Source of the DNA: JBBPYC01 sp965218765
GTDB taxonomy: Bacteria > Pseudomonadota > Gammaproteobacteria > Burkholderiales > Burkholderiaceae_C
Assembly (NCBI GenBank): GCA_965218765.1
Contig: CBDCLU010000002.1
Location: 434,001-498,000 of the forward strand
Reading direction: 5' to 3'
Length of the DNA: 64,000 bases
This document shows positions 1 to 8,985 of the stretch, one piece after another. Under the pieces are notes generated by a model. It saw only the letters and a list, made by a program, of their open reading frames with translations. It had not been told where the DNA came from and did not search any database. Numbering within the stretch: position 1 is the first letter of the stretch; each line of letters starts with the position of its first letter. The position numbers and the translations under genes are program-made.

Positions 1-359
1 CGGGCCCACAGCACCACCCATCGCACCGCTGGTGGAATCTCGACACCATACAGGTCGCGCGTGAACGGCTGATCGTCGGCTTGATCGTGCCACAAGGTGC
101 GTTCGCCCAGTACCCTACCGTCCGGCGCGCTGACACGAAATGCATCGGCATAGCGCTCCGCGCTGTCATAAGGTGACGACACCGTGACATCGAAGTCGAA
201 ACGCCCTGTTCCGCCGGCCCGGACCTGGGCGGCAACCACGTCTGGATATCGCTGCACAACCACCTGCGCATCGACTGCCAGCGCAGTCGTACCGAAACAC
301 GCAACCCAGACGCCGACGACGACGGCAATGTCAATGCGCCATCGGGGGCGACCGTTCAT
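1..359 (-). CDS. Partial secreted hypothetical protein (C-terminus cut by the window edge)
   Basis: An open frame on the minus strand starts at an ATG at 359 and runs off the left edge with no stop. The first 29 or so residues look like a Sec signal peptide: basic start (MNGRPRWR), hydrophobic stretch (IDIAVVVGVWVACF), then an Ala-x-Ala type cleavage region (TTALAVDA). The mature part contains FDFDVTVSSPYDSAERYAD, then GRVLGERTLWHDQADDQPFT and a beta-rich tail. This recalls small periplasmic proteins of unknown function seen in proteobacteria, but I cannot name the family. It is transcribed away from paaI, so 360-538 is a divergent promoter region. The Shine-Dalgarno sequence is weak (AGGA about 13 bases upstream), so the start is tentative. 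Confidence 0.6.
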   Translation of the reverse strand, partial: MNGRPRWRIDIAVVVGVWVACFGTTALAVDAQVVVQRYPDVVAAQVRAGGTGRFDFDVTVSSPYDSAERYADAFRVSAPDGRVLGERTLWHDQADDQPFTRDLYGVEIPPAVRWVVLWA

Positions 360-538
360 GATGAACTCGATCCTGGTTCGGCAAGCGTGTCGGCGATCGG
401 CTGGAACACCGCGCGGCTGAATAAATGCCAGCCAGCGCTTGCTGGCTGCAAGTTTGCCCACTAGTATCCTGCCCGTCCGTTCGATGAATTCCATCGCTCA
501 TTTCTTTGCTTGAGTTGCCGCTCGACTGCAGACGAACC

Positions 539-976
539 ATGTCAGACCCAGCCCCTCGACAACTCGCTGAGCGCGTGCGCGACGCGATGTTCGCACACGA
601 TGCGGCTGCGCGTGCGCTCGGGCTCACGGTTTCAGCCATCGACTGCGGCAGCGCGACGGTGGCGATGACCGTGCGTGCCGACATGGTGAACGGCCACGCG
701 CTGTGCCATGGCGGGCTGATTTCGACGCTGGCCGATACGGCATTCGCGTATGCCTGCAATTCCGGCAATCAGATGACGGTCGCGTCCGGCTTTGCGATCG
801 ATTTCGTGGCGCCGGCGCACCTGGGCGACGTGCTGAGCGCGATGGCCACCGAGCAGTCCAGGGCGGGCCGCACCGGGGTCTATGACGTGCGGGTCAGCAA
901 TCAGCGCGGCGAGTTGGTTGCGCTGTTCCGGGGCCGTTCGCACACGTTCAAAGGCAAGCCCGCAATTGCCGTGTGA
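539..976 (+). CDS. paaI: Phenylacetyl-CoA pathway thioesterase PaaI
   Basis: A 145-residue hotdog-fold thioesterase of the PaaI group. It hydrolyses hydroxyphenylacetyl-CoA or stalled ring-hydroxylated CoA esters, which protects the CoA pool during phenylacetate breakdown. The hallmark NGHALCHGGLISTLADTAFAYACN carries the catalytic Asn/Gly/Asp pattern of the family. GVYDVRVSNQRGELVALFRG near the C-terminus also matches. The length fits E. coli PaaI (140 aa). The frame is open from 506, but the ATG at 539 gives the family N-terminus (MSDPAPRQ). It is the first gene of a paaI-K-ABCDE set read in one direction, and no paa gene lies upstream in the window. Confidence 0.93.
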   Translation: MSDPAPRQLAERVRDAMFAHDAAARALGLTVSAIDCGSATVAMTVRADMVNGHALCHGGLISTLADTAFAYACNSGNQMTVASGFAIDFVAPAHLGDVLSAMATEQSRAGRTGVYDVRVSNQRGELVALFRGRSHTFKGKPAIAV

Positions 977-1025
977 CGTCTGGGCTTGCGCACCATACCG
1001 ACCCAGTGACACAGAGAGTTCTCCA

Positions 1026-2336
1026 ATGCCCGTGAAGCGCGCTGTCGCCGCTGAGCTTGAGCCGATCGAAACTGCGAGCCGCGATCAGATCGAAGCGCTG
1101 CAGCTGGAACGCCTGCAGGCGACGCTGCGGCGTGCCTACGAGCAGGTGCCGCACTACCGGGCCGCATTCGATGCGCAGGGTGTGCGGCCCGAAGACTGCC
1201 GCAGCCTCGCCGACCTTGCCAGGTTTCCGTTTCTGGTCAAGAAAGACCTGCGCGACACTTATCCGTTCGGCCTGTTCGCGGTCCCGCGTGAACGGCTCGC
1301 CCGCATCCATGCCTCGTCGGGCACCACCGGCAAGCCGACCGTGGTCGGCTACACCGCAGCCGACATCGACCACTGGGCCGATCTGGTGGCCCGCTCGATC
1401 CGGGCTGCGGGCGGGCGGCCCGGCGACATGGTGCACGTCGCGTACGGCTACGGGCTGTTCACCGGCGGTCTGGGCGCGCACTACGGCGCGGAGCGCGCCG
1501 GCTGCACCGTGATTCCGATGTCGGGCGGCCAGACGGAAAAACAGGTGCAGCTGATCCGCGATCTGCAACCCTCGATCATCATGGTCACGCCCAGCTATAT
1601 GCAGGTGATCTGCGAAGAGTTCGAGCGCCAGGGGCTCGATGCGGCCGCGTCCTCGCTCGAGGTCGGCATCTTCGGTGCGGAGCCCTGGACCGAAGCGATG
1701 CGCCGCGACATCGAAACACGCGCCGGGCTGGATGCGGTGGATATCTACGGCCTGTCCGAAGTGATGGGGCCGGGCGTGGCGAGCGAATGTGTGGAGAGCA
1801 AGGACGGCCCGGTGGTCTGGGAAGACCATTTCCTGCCCGAGATCATCGATCCGGACACCGGCGACGTCCTGCCCGACGGCAGCCAGGGCGAGCTGGTTTT
1901 CACCGCGCTGACCAAGGAGGCGATGCCGATCATCCGCTACCGCACGCGCGACCTGACCCGGTTGCTGCCGCCGACGTCGCGCGCGTTTCGCCGGCTGGAC
2001 CGAATCGTCGGGCGCAGCGACGACATGCTGATCATTCGCGGCGTCAATGTGTTTCCGACCCAGATCGAGGAAGTCGTGCTGGCCAATGAGCGGTTGTCCG
2101 GACAATACCAACTGGTGATCAGCCGGGACGACACGCTGGATCAAGTCGCGGTCAAGTGCGAATTGCGCGTGGCAGACGATATGAGCTCGTCCAGTGAAAT
2201 CTCCGGCTGGCTGCAGGCACGGATCAAGACCCTGGTCGGGATCAGCACGCGTGTTGCGGTGTTGCCGCCGAACTCGATCGAACGCACGCTGACGGGCAAG
2301 GCTCGTCGCGTGATCGACCAGCGGCAGACGCGTTGA
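1026..2336 (+). CDS. paaK: Phenylacetate-CoA ligase
   Basis: A 436-residue member of the adenylate-forming family that activates phenylacetate to phenylacetyl-CoA with ATP and CoA, the entry step of the pathway. The AMP-binding loop SSGTTGKPTVVGY is near residue 97, YRTRDLTRLL lies in the hinge region, and RSDDMLIIRGVNVFPTQIEE marks the C-terminal domain. The length equals E. coli PaaK (437 aa). The ATG at 1026 follows a GAGAG-type ribosome binding site; the longer open frame from 882 would overlap paaI and is not needed. About 50 bp separate it from paaI, so the two are probably co-transcribed. Confidence 0.95.
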   Translation: MPVKRAVAAELEPIETASRDQIEALQLERLQATLRRAYEQVPHYRAAFDAQGVRPEDCRSLADLARFPFLVKKDLRDTYPFGLFAVPRERLARIHASSGTTGKPTVVGYTAADIDHWADLVARSIRAAGGRPGDMVHVAYGYGLFTGGLGAHYGAERAGCTVIPMSGGQTEKQVQLIRDLQPSIIMVTPSYMQVICEEFERQGLDAAASSLEVGIFGAEPWTEAMRRDIETRAGLDAVDIYGLSEVMGPGVASECVESKDGPVVWEDHFLPEIIDPDTGDVLPDGSQGELVFTALTKEAMPIIRYRTRDLTRLLPPTSRAFRRLDRIVGRSDDMLIIRGVNVFPTQIEEVVLANERLSGQYQLVISRDDTLDQVAVKCELRVADDMSSSSEISGWLQARIKTLVGISTRVAVLPPNSIERTLTGKARRVIDQRQTR

Positions 2337-2468
2337 AGCACGTTTGATCGGGGTTATTCGCCGCACTGCCAGCGGCACACAACCCCGGCATCGGATCATC
2401 TGTGGTGGCCATCCAACCGAACACCCAACAGCCACGCCGTTGGTTTATTTTTTGACGGGAACACACGG

Positions 2469-3491
2469 ATGTACACACAGGCAATGGACACGACGAGTTC
2501 TGATGACGCCGGCACGAAAAAAAAGGCCATGCGGTCAGCCGAGCAGATGCAGCTCGAAGCGCAGTTCGAGTCCCGTATCGACGCCGGCGAATTCATCGAA
2601 GCCAAGGACTGGATGCCGGATCACTATCGCAGAACGCTGGTGCGCCAGATCAGCCAGCACGCGCATTCGGAAATCGTCGGCATGCTGCCCGAGGGCAACT
2701 GGATCACGCGCGCGCCGACCCTGAAGCGCAAGGCGATCCTGCTGTCCAAGGTGCAGGACGAAGGCGGCCACGGCTTGTACCTTTACGCCGCGGCCGAGAC
2801 GCTGGGCACCAGCCGCGACCAGATGATCGAAGCGCTGCATTCGGGCAAAGCCAAGTACAGTTCGATCTTCAACTACCCGACGCTGACCTGGGCCGACATG
2901 GGCACGATCGGCTGGCTGGTCGACGGCGCCGCGATCATGAACCAGGTGCCGATCTGCCGCTGCTCGTATGCGCCTTACGCCAGAGCCATGATCCGCATCT
3001 GCCGCGAGGAAAGTTTTCACCAGCGGCAAGGCTTCGACTCGCTGCTGACGATGATGCGCGACGGCACCCAGGCGCAGCAGGACATGGTGCAAGATGCGGT
3101 GAACCGCTGGTGGTGGCCGTCGATCATGATGTTCGGCCCGCCCGACGACCAGTCGCCGAACTCCGCGCAGTCGATGCGCTGGGGCATCAAGCGCATCTCC
3201 AATGATGAGCTGCGCCAGAAGTTCATCGACGCTGCGGTGGATCAGGCCAAGGTGCTCGGCGTGACGTTCCCCGACCCGGATCTGAAATGGAACGAGGCGA
3301 CCGGCCACTGGGACTTCGGCGCGATCGACTGGAACGAGTTCAAGCGCGTGATCGCCGGCGACGGACCGTGCAACCGCGAGCGGCTGCAGGCCCGCATCGA
3401 CGCCTGGGACGAAGGCGCATGGGTACGTGAGGCAGCCCTTGCATTTGCGGCCAAGCAGGCCGATGCACAGCCCGTGGAGCGCGCTGCATGA
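2469..3491 (+). CDS. paaA: Phenylacetyl-CoA epoxidase, catalytic subunit PaaA
   Basis: A 340-residue catalytic subunit of the multicomponent monooxygenase that epoxidises the ring of phenylacetyl-CoA. It is a ferritin-like di-iron protein. Iron-ligand regions are visible as QDEGGHGLYLY (an ExxH motif) and REESFHQRQGF (a second ExxH motif). The body, including WPSIMMFGPPDDQSPNSAQS, is typical of PaaA. The length matches the family (about 309-330 aa plus a short N-terminal extension). A 132-bp gap follows paaK and the start is preceded by GGGAA. It overlaps paaB by ATGA, so the A-B pair is translationally coupled. Confidence 0.95.
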   Translation: MYTQAMDTTSSDDAGTKKKAMRSAEQMQLEAQFESRIDAGEFIEAKDWMPDHYRRTLVRQISQHAHSEIVGMLPEGNWITRAPTLKRKAILLSKVQDEGGHGLYLYAAAETLGTSRDQMIEALHSGKAKYSSIFNYPTLTWADMGTIGWLVDGAAIMNQVPICRCSYAPYARAMIRICREESFHQRQGFDSLLTMMRDGTQAQQDMVQDAVNRWWWPSIMMFGPPDDQSPNSAQSMRWGIKRISNDELRQKFIDAAVDQAKVLGVTFPDPDLKWNEATGHWDFGAIDWNEFKRVIAGDGPCNRERLQARIDAWDEGAWVREAALAFAAKQADAQPVERAA

Positions 3492-3907
3492 GCTCGCCAC
3501 CGCTGCCGCCGAACGCCGCCGATACGCCGGTCAAGGTCGCCACACCTGCAAGCACCACGCCGACGCCCACGCATGCCGAGCCACAGCAGGCAACCCGCGC
3601 CGCCCCGCCCGCCGTTGACCTGAAGACCGCCGAATGGCCGCTATGGGAAGTGTTCGTGCGCAGCCGCTCGGGCCTGGACCACAAGCACTGCGGCAGCCTT
3701 CACGCGTGCGATCCGAAGATGGCCATCCAGCTCGCGCGCGACGTCTACACGCGCCGGCAGGAGGGCTCGAGCATCTGGGTGGTGCGCTCCGATCAGATCA
3801 CCGCGAGCGACCCGGCCGAGAAAGGGCCCTACTTCGATCCGGCCGAAGACAAGGTGTACCGGCACCCGACGTTCTACCAGCTGCCTGCGTCGGTGGACCA
3901 CATGTGA
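3488..3907 (+). CDS. paaB: Phenylacetyl-CoA epoxidase subunit PaaB with a long N-terminal extension
   Basis: A 139-residue small structural subunit of the phenylacetyl-CoA epoxidase. The conserved PaaB domain runs from about residue 47 (WPLWEVFVRSRSGLDHKHCG) to the end (YRHPTFYQLPASVDHM). Typical PaaB proteins have about 95 residues; here the first 45 or so form an Ala/Pro/Thr-rich low-complexity extension. The ATG at 3488 overlaps the paaA stop (ATGA), which supports the long start. I see no internal start with a better ribosome binding site. The stop overlaps the paaC start (TGATG). Confidence 0.92.
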   Translation: MSSPPLPPNAADTPVKVATPASTTPTPTHAEPQQATRAAPPAVDLKTAEWPLWEVFVRSRSGLDHKHCGSLHACDPKMAIQLARDVYTRRQEGSSIWVVRSDQITASDPAEKGPYFDPAEDKVYRHPTFYQLPASVDHM

Positions 3908-4680
3908 TGCAGGACTCGATCGAACTTGAAGCGGCACCCGCGGTGCGCTACCTGCTGCGGCTCGGAGATACCTGCCTGATCCTCGGCCAGCGCCTGTCCG
4001 AATGGTGCGGGCACGGACCGGTGCTGGAAGAAGACATCGCGCTGGCGAACATGGCGCTCGATCTGATCGGCCAGTCTCGTGCGCTGCTGACGCATGCGGG
4101 CCGGCTCGAAGGACGCGGTCACGATGAGGACCAGCTCGCATTCCTGCGCAACGAGCGCGACTACCTGAATGCGACCATCGCCGAGCTGCCGCGCGGCGAT
4201 TTCGCATTCACGGTGCTCCGCAACGCGATGCTCGCAATCTGGCTGAAGCTGCTGTGGCAGCGACTGGAGCAATCGAGCGATGAGACGCTTGCCGGCATCG
4301 CAGGCAAAGCGGTCAAAGAGGCGCGCTATCACCAGCAGCATGCGGGCGACTGGGTGGTGCGGCTGGCAGGCGGCACCGATGAGTCGCGTCGGCGCACCGA
4401 GCGCGCGCTGCATGAGCTCTGGCGTTACACGGCCGAGCTGTTCGAAACCGACGACGTCGATGAGCAGGCCCGCGCCAGCGGCCTTGGTCCCGGCTGGGAC
4501 GAGTTGCGCGACGGCTGGCATGCCGAGATGCGGACGCTGCTGGATCACGCGGCGCTTGCGGGCCCGACCGATTCCGCATTCCGCAGCACCGGCCGTACTG
4601 GCGTGCACAGCGAGCACATGGGGCGCATCCTGACTGAGCTGCAGTACCTGCAGCGCAGCTTTCCCGGCGGTGTCTGGTGA
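3907..4680 (+). CDS. paaC: Phenylacetyl-CoA epoxidase subunit PaaC
   Basis: A 257-residue ferritin-like subunit that pairs with PaaA in the epoxidase. It resembles PaaA in fold but lacks a working di-iron centre in characterised homologues. Diagnostic stretches are RYLLRLGDTCLILGQRLSEW, EEDIALANMALDLIGQSRAL and ARYHQQHAGDWVVRL. The length is close to E. coli PaaC (248 aa). The frame is open from 3634, but that would lie inside paaB. The ATG at 3907 overlaps the paaB stop and gives the normal N-terminus. The 3' end overlaps paaD by four bases (GTGA). Confidence 0.94.
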   Translation: MQDSIELEAAPAVRYLLRLGDTCLILGQRLSEWCGHGPVLEEDIALANMALDLIGQSRALLTHAGRLEGRGHDEDQLAFLRNERDYLNATIAELPRGDFAFTVLRNAMLAIWLKLLWQRLEQSSDETLAGIAGKAVKEARYHQQHAGDWVVRLAGGTDESRRRTERALHELWRYTAELFETDDVDEQARASGLGPGWDELRDGWHAEMRTLLDHAALAGPTDSAFRSTGRTGVHSEHMGRILTELQYLQRSFPGGVW

Positions 4681-5222
4681 CGCTGGCCAAAGCGGTTGCT
4701 ACGGATATTGAAGCAACCAATGCACGACTGGCCAGCGCCTGGGCCGCTTTAGACCACGTATTGGACCCCGAAGTGCCCGCTTTGTCGGTCTGCGATCTGG
4801 GCATCGTGCGGGACGTGCTCGACCGTGGCCGATCGCTCGAAATCGTGCTGACGCCCACCTATTCGGGTTGCCCCGCCACTGAGGTGATCGAGCACGACGT
4901 GCTGGCTGCGCTCGCTGCAGCCGGCCTCGGGCCCGCCACCGTCACGCTGCGCCGCGCACCTGCATGGACCACCGACTGGATCAGTGCGCAAGGCAGGCAG
5001 AAGCTGCGCGACTATGGCATCGCGCCGCCGGGCGTGGCCGCACCCGATGGCGCCGTGCCGATCCGGTTCATCGGCCGCGGCCGCCGATCCGCGGCGATCC
5101 CTTGCCCCCGCTGCGGCAGCCATCACACCGAGCAACTCGCCGCTTTCGGCGCCACCGCCTGCAAGTCGCTGCAACGATGCCTCGACTGCCGCGAGCCGTT
5201 CGAGTATTTCAAGCCGATCTGA
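4677..5222 (+). CDS. paaD: Phenylacetate degradation protein PaaD (Fe-S assembly type)
   Basis: A 181-residue PaaD. Its DUF59/MIP18-like domain is thought to help assemble metal centres for the epoxidase. Residues about 22-60 carry the domain signature (ALDHVLDPEVPALSVCDLGI and the PTYSGCPATEVIE loop with its conserved Cys). The C-terminus is a zinc-ribbon-like segment with two Cys pairs (CPRCGSHH and CLDCREPFEYFKPI). The start is GTG at 4677, overlapping the paaC stop; no ATG alternative fits the domain start. Confidence 0.92.
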   Translation: MTLAKAVATDIEATNARLASAWAALDHVLDPEVPALSVCDLGIVRDVLDRGRSLEIVLTPTYSGCPATEVIEHDVLAALAAAGLGPATVTLRRAPAWTTDWISAQGRQKLRDYGIAPPGVAAPDGAVPIRFIGRGRRSAAIPCPRCGSHHTEQLAAFGATACKSLQRCLDCREPFEYFKPI

Positions 5223-5236
5223 AAAGCACGCCGCCC

Positions 5237-6340
5237 ATGATCAGCACCGAGTTCCACCCGCTGCACGTACGCGAAGTGCGCGCGGATACGGCCGAGGCCG
5301 TCGTCGTCGCGTTCGACGTGCCGCCGGCGCTGCGCGAGACGTTCAGCTTCACGCAGGGCCAGTACCTGACCCTGCGCAAAACCATCGACGGCCAGGACCT
5401 GCGCCGCTCGTATTCGATCTGCGCGGGTGTCGACGACGGCGAGCTGCTGGTCGGCGTGCGCAAGGTGCGCGGCGGCGTGTTTTCCAACTGGATCAACGAG
5501 CAGCTCAAGGCTGGCGACGAGATCTCCGTGATGGCGCCTCAGGGGCGCTTCTTCGTCGCGGTCGAGCCGGCGCAGGCACGGCACCACCTCGGCATCGCGG
5601 GCGGCAGCGGCATCACGCCGATCCTCTCGACCATGAAGACCGTGCTGAACCGCGAGCCTGCCAGCCGCTTCACGCTGCTCTACGGCAACCGCCGGATCAA
5701 GTCGACGATGTTCAAGGAGGACATCGAGGACCTGAAGAACAAGTACCTCTCGCGCTTCGCCGTGCACCATGTGTTCTCGGATGAAGCCACCGATGCCGAC
5801 CTGAATCAGGGCGTGCTGAACCGCGACAAGCTCGGTGAATTTCTGACCAGCGTGATCCGGCCCGAGACGATCGACCATGCGTTCATCTGCGGCCCCTACC
5901 AGATGAACGATGAAGCCGAAGCGGCGCTGCTGGCCGCCGGCGTGCCCGAGCAACGCATCCACATCGAGCGCTTCGGCGTCGCCCCGCCGGGCACCGGCGC
6001 CGATGGTGCGCGCAAGGTGGATGCGGTGGTGCATGAAACACAGGCAGGCGATGCGCAGACCGCCCGCGTCGTGTTCGTGCGCGACGGCATTCGGCGCGAG
6101 GTCGCATTCAAAAAGGGCCAGCCGAGCATCCTCGATGCGGCATCCGCCGAGGGCCTGGAAGTGCCGTTTTCCTGCACCTCCGGCGTCTGCGGTACCTGTC
6201 GCGCCCGGCTGGTCGAAGGCGAAGTGCGGATGGACCGGAACTTCGCGCTCGACCAATCGGAAGTCGCCGCCGGCTTCGTGCTGACCTGCCAGGCCCATCC
6301 GCTGACGGAACGCGTGGTGTTGTCGTTCGACGAGCGGTGA
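5237..6340 (+). CDS. paaE: Phenylacetyl-CoA epoxidase reductase PaaE
   Basis: A 367-residue reductase that passes electrons from NADPH through FAD and a 2Fe-2S cluster to PaaA. The order is FAD-binding domain (RRSYSICAG near residue 56), NAD(P)-binding domain (GIAGGSGITPI) and a C-terminal plant-type ferredoxin domain with cysteines in CTSGVCGTCRARL and later VLTCQAHP. E. coli PaaE has 356 residues. The frame is open from 4964, but the ATG at 5237, 14 bp after paaD, gives the family N-terminus. It is the last paa gene in the set; the later pathway genes (paaZ, paaG, paaF, paaH) are not in this window. Confidence 0.94.
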   Translation: MISTEFHPLHVREVRADTAEAVVVAFDVPPALRETFSFTQGQYLTLRKTIDGQDLRRSYSICAGVDDGELLVGVRKVRGGVFSNWINEQLKAGDEISVMAPQGRFFVAVEPAQARHHLGIAGGSGITPILSTMKTVLNREPASRFTLLYGNRRIKSTMFKEDIEDLKNKYLSRFAVHHVFSDEATDADLNQGVLNRDKLGEFLTSVIRPETIDHAFICGPYQMNDEAEAALLAAGVPEQRIHIERFGVAPPGTGADGARKVDAVVHETQAGDAQTARVVFVRDGIRREVAFKKGQPSILDAASAEGLEVPFSCTSGVCGTCRARLVEGEVRMDRNFALDQSEVAAGFVLTCQAHPLTERVVLSFDER

Positions 6341-6459
6341 GTGGGCAATCCCTGCCGGGCAGCACCTGACAAAACCGTGCACTGCGGGAGGGGCCGACGG
6401 CTCTTGCGCACGTGTCAGCTTTGCGAAGGCGATGCCGAACCGCAGCCCGAGTGCGCTCA

Positions 6460-6469
6460 ACCGATCGGT
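6460..6469. promoter_or_regulatory. Palindrome ACCGATCGGT upstream of the liv operon
   Basis: A perfect 10-bp palindrome lies in the 299-bp gap between paaE and the substrate-binding protein gene, about 170 bp before the likely start. TetR-type regulators such as PaaR use palindromes of this general form. It could link the transporter to phenylacetate control, but CGATCG-type palindromes are common in GC-rich DNA, so this is weak. Nothing else in the gap is convincing. Confidence 0.25.
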
Positions 6470-6639
6470 CGACCCGGTGGCCGGCGTGTTGCTCCCTTTC
6501 GGCACAGCGAGAAAACCTGAAGCCCACGCTGAATCGAGGTGTGCCGGTTGGCGCAAACCCTGTGCGCTCCGACCCGCAACCCGCTTATATTGCGGGCTGC
6601 TTTCCCTGCTATTGAAACCAACGATTGGAGACGTCCTCG

Positions 6640-7803
6640 ATGATGGCATTTAGTTGCAAGAAAACCGGCGTCGCACTGGCTGCCGCCGTGCTCGCCGCGT
6701 TTGCCGCCCCGGCGCTGGCCGACATCAACGTCGGCGTCACCTTGTCGGCCACCGGCCCGGCGGCCTCGCTCGGCATTCCGGAGAAAAACACCATCGCGCT
6801 GATGCCGCAGACGATCGATGGCCAGAAGATCAACTACATCGTGCTCGACGATGCATCCGACACCACGGCTGCAGTCAGCAACACGCGCAAGCTGATCAGC
6901 GAGAGCAACGTGGACGTGATCCTGGGTTCATCGGTCACGCCGAACTCGCTGGCCATGATCGACGTGGTGGCCGAAGCGAAGGTGCCGATGGTGACGCTGG
7001 CGGCGTCGTCCAAGATCATCGAGCCGATGGACGACAAGAAAAAGTGGGTGTTCAAGACGCCGCAGAACGACAGCCTGATGGCCGGTGCGATCGTCGATCA
7101 CATGGCCAAGAACGGCGTCAAGACGGTCGGCTTCATCGGGTTTTCCGACGCGTACGGCGAAGGCTGGTATCAGGAATTCTCCAAGGCCGCAGCCGCGAAG
7201 AACATCGAGATCGTCAGCAACGAACGCTACAGCCGCAGCGACACGTCGGTGACCGGCCAAGCGCTCAAGCTCATGTCGGCCAAGCCCGATGCGGTGCTCG
7301 TCGCCGGCTCCGGCACGCCGGCTGCGCTGCCGCAGAAAACGCTGAAAGAACGCGGCTACGCAGGCAAGTACTACCAGACGCATGGAGTCGCCAACAACGA
7401 CTTTCTGCGGGTCGGCGGCAAGGACGTGGAAGGCACCTTGTTGCCGAGCGGGCCGGTCCTGGTGGCCGAGCAGCTGCCCGACAACAACCCGGTCAAGGCG
7501 TCCGCGCTGCTGTTCATCAAGTCGTACGAGGCCGCCTACGGCAAGGGCACGGTGTCGACCTTCGGCGGCCATGCCTGGGACGCGGGCTCGCTGATGGTGC
7601 ATGCCGTGCCGCAAGCGCTCAAGAAGGCCAAGCCCGGCACGCCCGAGTTCCGCGCGGCGTTGCGTGAGGCGCTCGAGCAGATCAAGGAAATGCCGGGCGC
7701 GCACGGCATCTTCACGATGACGCCGACCGACCACCTCGGCCTGGATCAGCGCGCGGTGGTGATGGTGACCGTGAAGGACGGCGCCTGGAAGTACCTGCCC
7801 TGA
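6640..7803 (+). CDS. Branched-chain amino acid type ABC transporter substrate-binding protein
   Basis: A 387-residue periplasmic binding protein of the LivK/HAAT class. A signal peptide (KKTGVALAAAVLAAFAAPALA, cut before DINVG) is followed by the two-lobed Peripla_BP_6 fold, seen in VTLSATGPAASLGIPEKNT, VILGSSVTPNSLAM and VGFIGFSDAYGEGWYQEF. Translation most likely starts at the ATG at 6640 (or 6643), behind GGAG at 6627; the frame also has an upstream TTG at 6625. It heads a five-component transporter encoded by four genes. The ligand cannot be read from sequence. Its position after the paa operon suggests an aromatic acid as well as amino acids. Confidence 0.9.
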   Translation: MMAFSCKKTGVALAAAVLAAFAAPALADINVGVTLSATGPAASLGIPEKNTIALMPQTIDGQKINYIVLDDASDTTAAVSNTRKLISESNVDVILGSSVTPNSLAMIDVVAEAKVPMVTLAASSKIIEPMDDKKKWVFKTPQNDSLMAGAIVDHMAKNGVKTVGFIGFSDAYGEGWYQEFSKAAAAKNIEIVSNERYSRSDTSVTGQALKLMSAKPDAVLVAGSGTPAALPQKTLKERGYAGKYYQTHGVANNDFLRVGGKDVEGTLLPSGPVLVAEQLPDNNPVKASALLFIKSYEAAYGKGTVSTFGGHAWDAGSLMVHAVPQALKKAKPGTPEFRAALREALEQIKEMPGAHGIFTMTPTDHLGLDQRAVVMVTVKDGAWKYLP

Positions 7804-7956
7804 ATGCCAGTGCCGGCTGGCCTATCCGAACTGGCCGACAGCCGAGGCACCCGGTGACGCACCGCGGCGGGTTGCCCGCTGCTCGCAGGCCCGAGCCCTG
7901 AAAAAATCCACGAGCTGCCTGGCGCATGGTCCGCCACCGGCAGCCGCCGCACACCC

Positions 7957-8985
7957 ATGGACGCACAGATCGCGCTGCTGCTGGCGCAGGACGGCATCGT
8001 CAACGGCGCGATCTACGGGCTGATGGCGCTGGCACTGGTGCTGGTGTTTTCGGTCACGCGCATCATCTTCATTCCTCAAGGCGAGTTCGTCGCGTTTGCG
8101 GCGCTGTCGATGGCGGCGCTGCGTGCCGGGCATGCGCCAGGATCGCTGTGGCTGCTGCTGGCCCTTGCCGCCGGCGTGCTGCTGGTCGAAGGCTGGCGCC
8201 GGCTGCGCGGCAGCGCGGTGGACTGGCGCTCGACCCTGCTGTGGTGCGTGTTCGCACCGGCGCTGGCCGCTGCCAGCGTGCTGTTGCTCAAATCCACTTC
8301 GCTGGCACTGCAGACGATCACGACGCTGCTGCTGATCGTGCCGCTCGGGCCGTTGCTGTACCGGCTCGCGTACCGGCCACTGGCGGGCGCCAGCGTGCTG
8401 ATCCTGCTGATCGTGTCGGTCGCGCTGCACTGGATCATGGTGGGGCTCGGTCTCTATTTCTTCGGCGCGGAAGGCTCGCGCACGCCGGCGTTCTCCGACG
8501 CGCGGCTGGACATCGGCGGCCTTGCGGTCAGCGGACAGTCGCTGGTCGTGGTCGGTGCCGCGCTGCTGCTCGTGATCGGCATGTTCACGTTCTTCGGCCG
8601 CTCGCTGATCGGCAAGGCGTTGCGCGCGACCGCGATGAACCGCGTCGGCGCGCGTCTCATGGGCATTCCGACCGAACTGTCGGGCGACTTGAGCTTCGCG
8701 CTGGCCGCATTCATCGGCGCGGCGGCCGGGCTGCTGATCGCCCCACTCACGACCGTCTATTACGACACCGGCTTTCTGATCGGCCTGAAAGGCTTCGTTG
8801 CCGCGATCATCGGCGGGCTCGCCAGCTATCCGCTTGCGCTGCTCGGCGCGCTGCTGGTCGGCCAGCTCGAAGCGTTCGCGTCGTTCTGGGCCAGTGCCTA
8901 CAAGGAAGTGCTGGTGTTCACGCTGATCATCCCGGTGCTCTGGTGGCGCTCGCTCAAAAGCCACCACGTGGAGGACGAGGAATGA
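7957..8985 (+). CDS. ABC transporter permease, LivH type
   Basis: A 342-residue inner-membrane permease of the LivH family. The N-terminus GIVNGAIYGLMALALVLVFS and the following FIPQGEFVAFAA are family hallmarks, and several hydrophobic segments run through to LLVGQLEAFASFWASAYKEV. It is longer than E. coli LivH (308 aa) because of an extra hydrophilic-hydrophobic segment around residues 65-110. It lies 153 bp after the binding-protein gene and overlaps the next gene by ATGA. It should form the channel with the LivM part of the downstream fusion. Confidence 0.9.
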   Translation: MDAQIALLLAQDGIVNGAIYGLMALALVLVFSVTRIIFIPQGEFVAFAALSMAALRAGHAPGSLWLLLALAAGVLLVEGWRRLRGSAVDWRSTLLWCVFAPALAAASVLLLKSTSLALQTITTLLLIVPLGPLLYRLAYRPLAGASVLILLIVSVALHWIMVGLGLYFFGAEGSRTPAFSDARLDIGGLAVSGQSLVVVGAALLLVIGMFTFFGRSLIGKALRATAMNRVGARLMGIPTELSGDLSFALAAFIGAAAGLLIAPLTTVYYDTGFLIGLKGFVAAIIGGLASYPLALLGALLVGQLEAFASFWASAYKEVLVFTLIIPVLWWRSLKSHHVEDEE

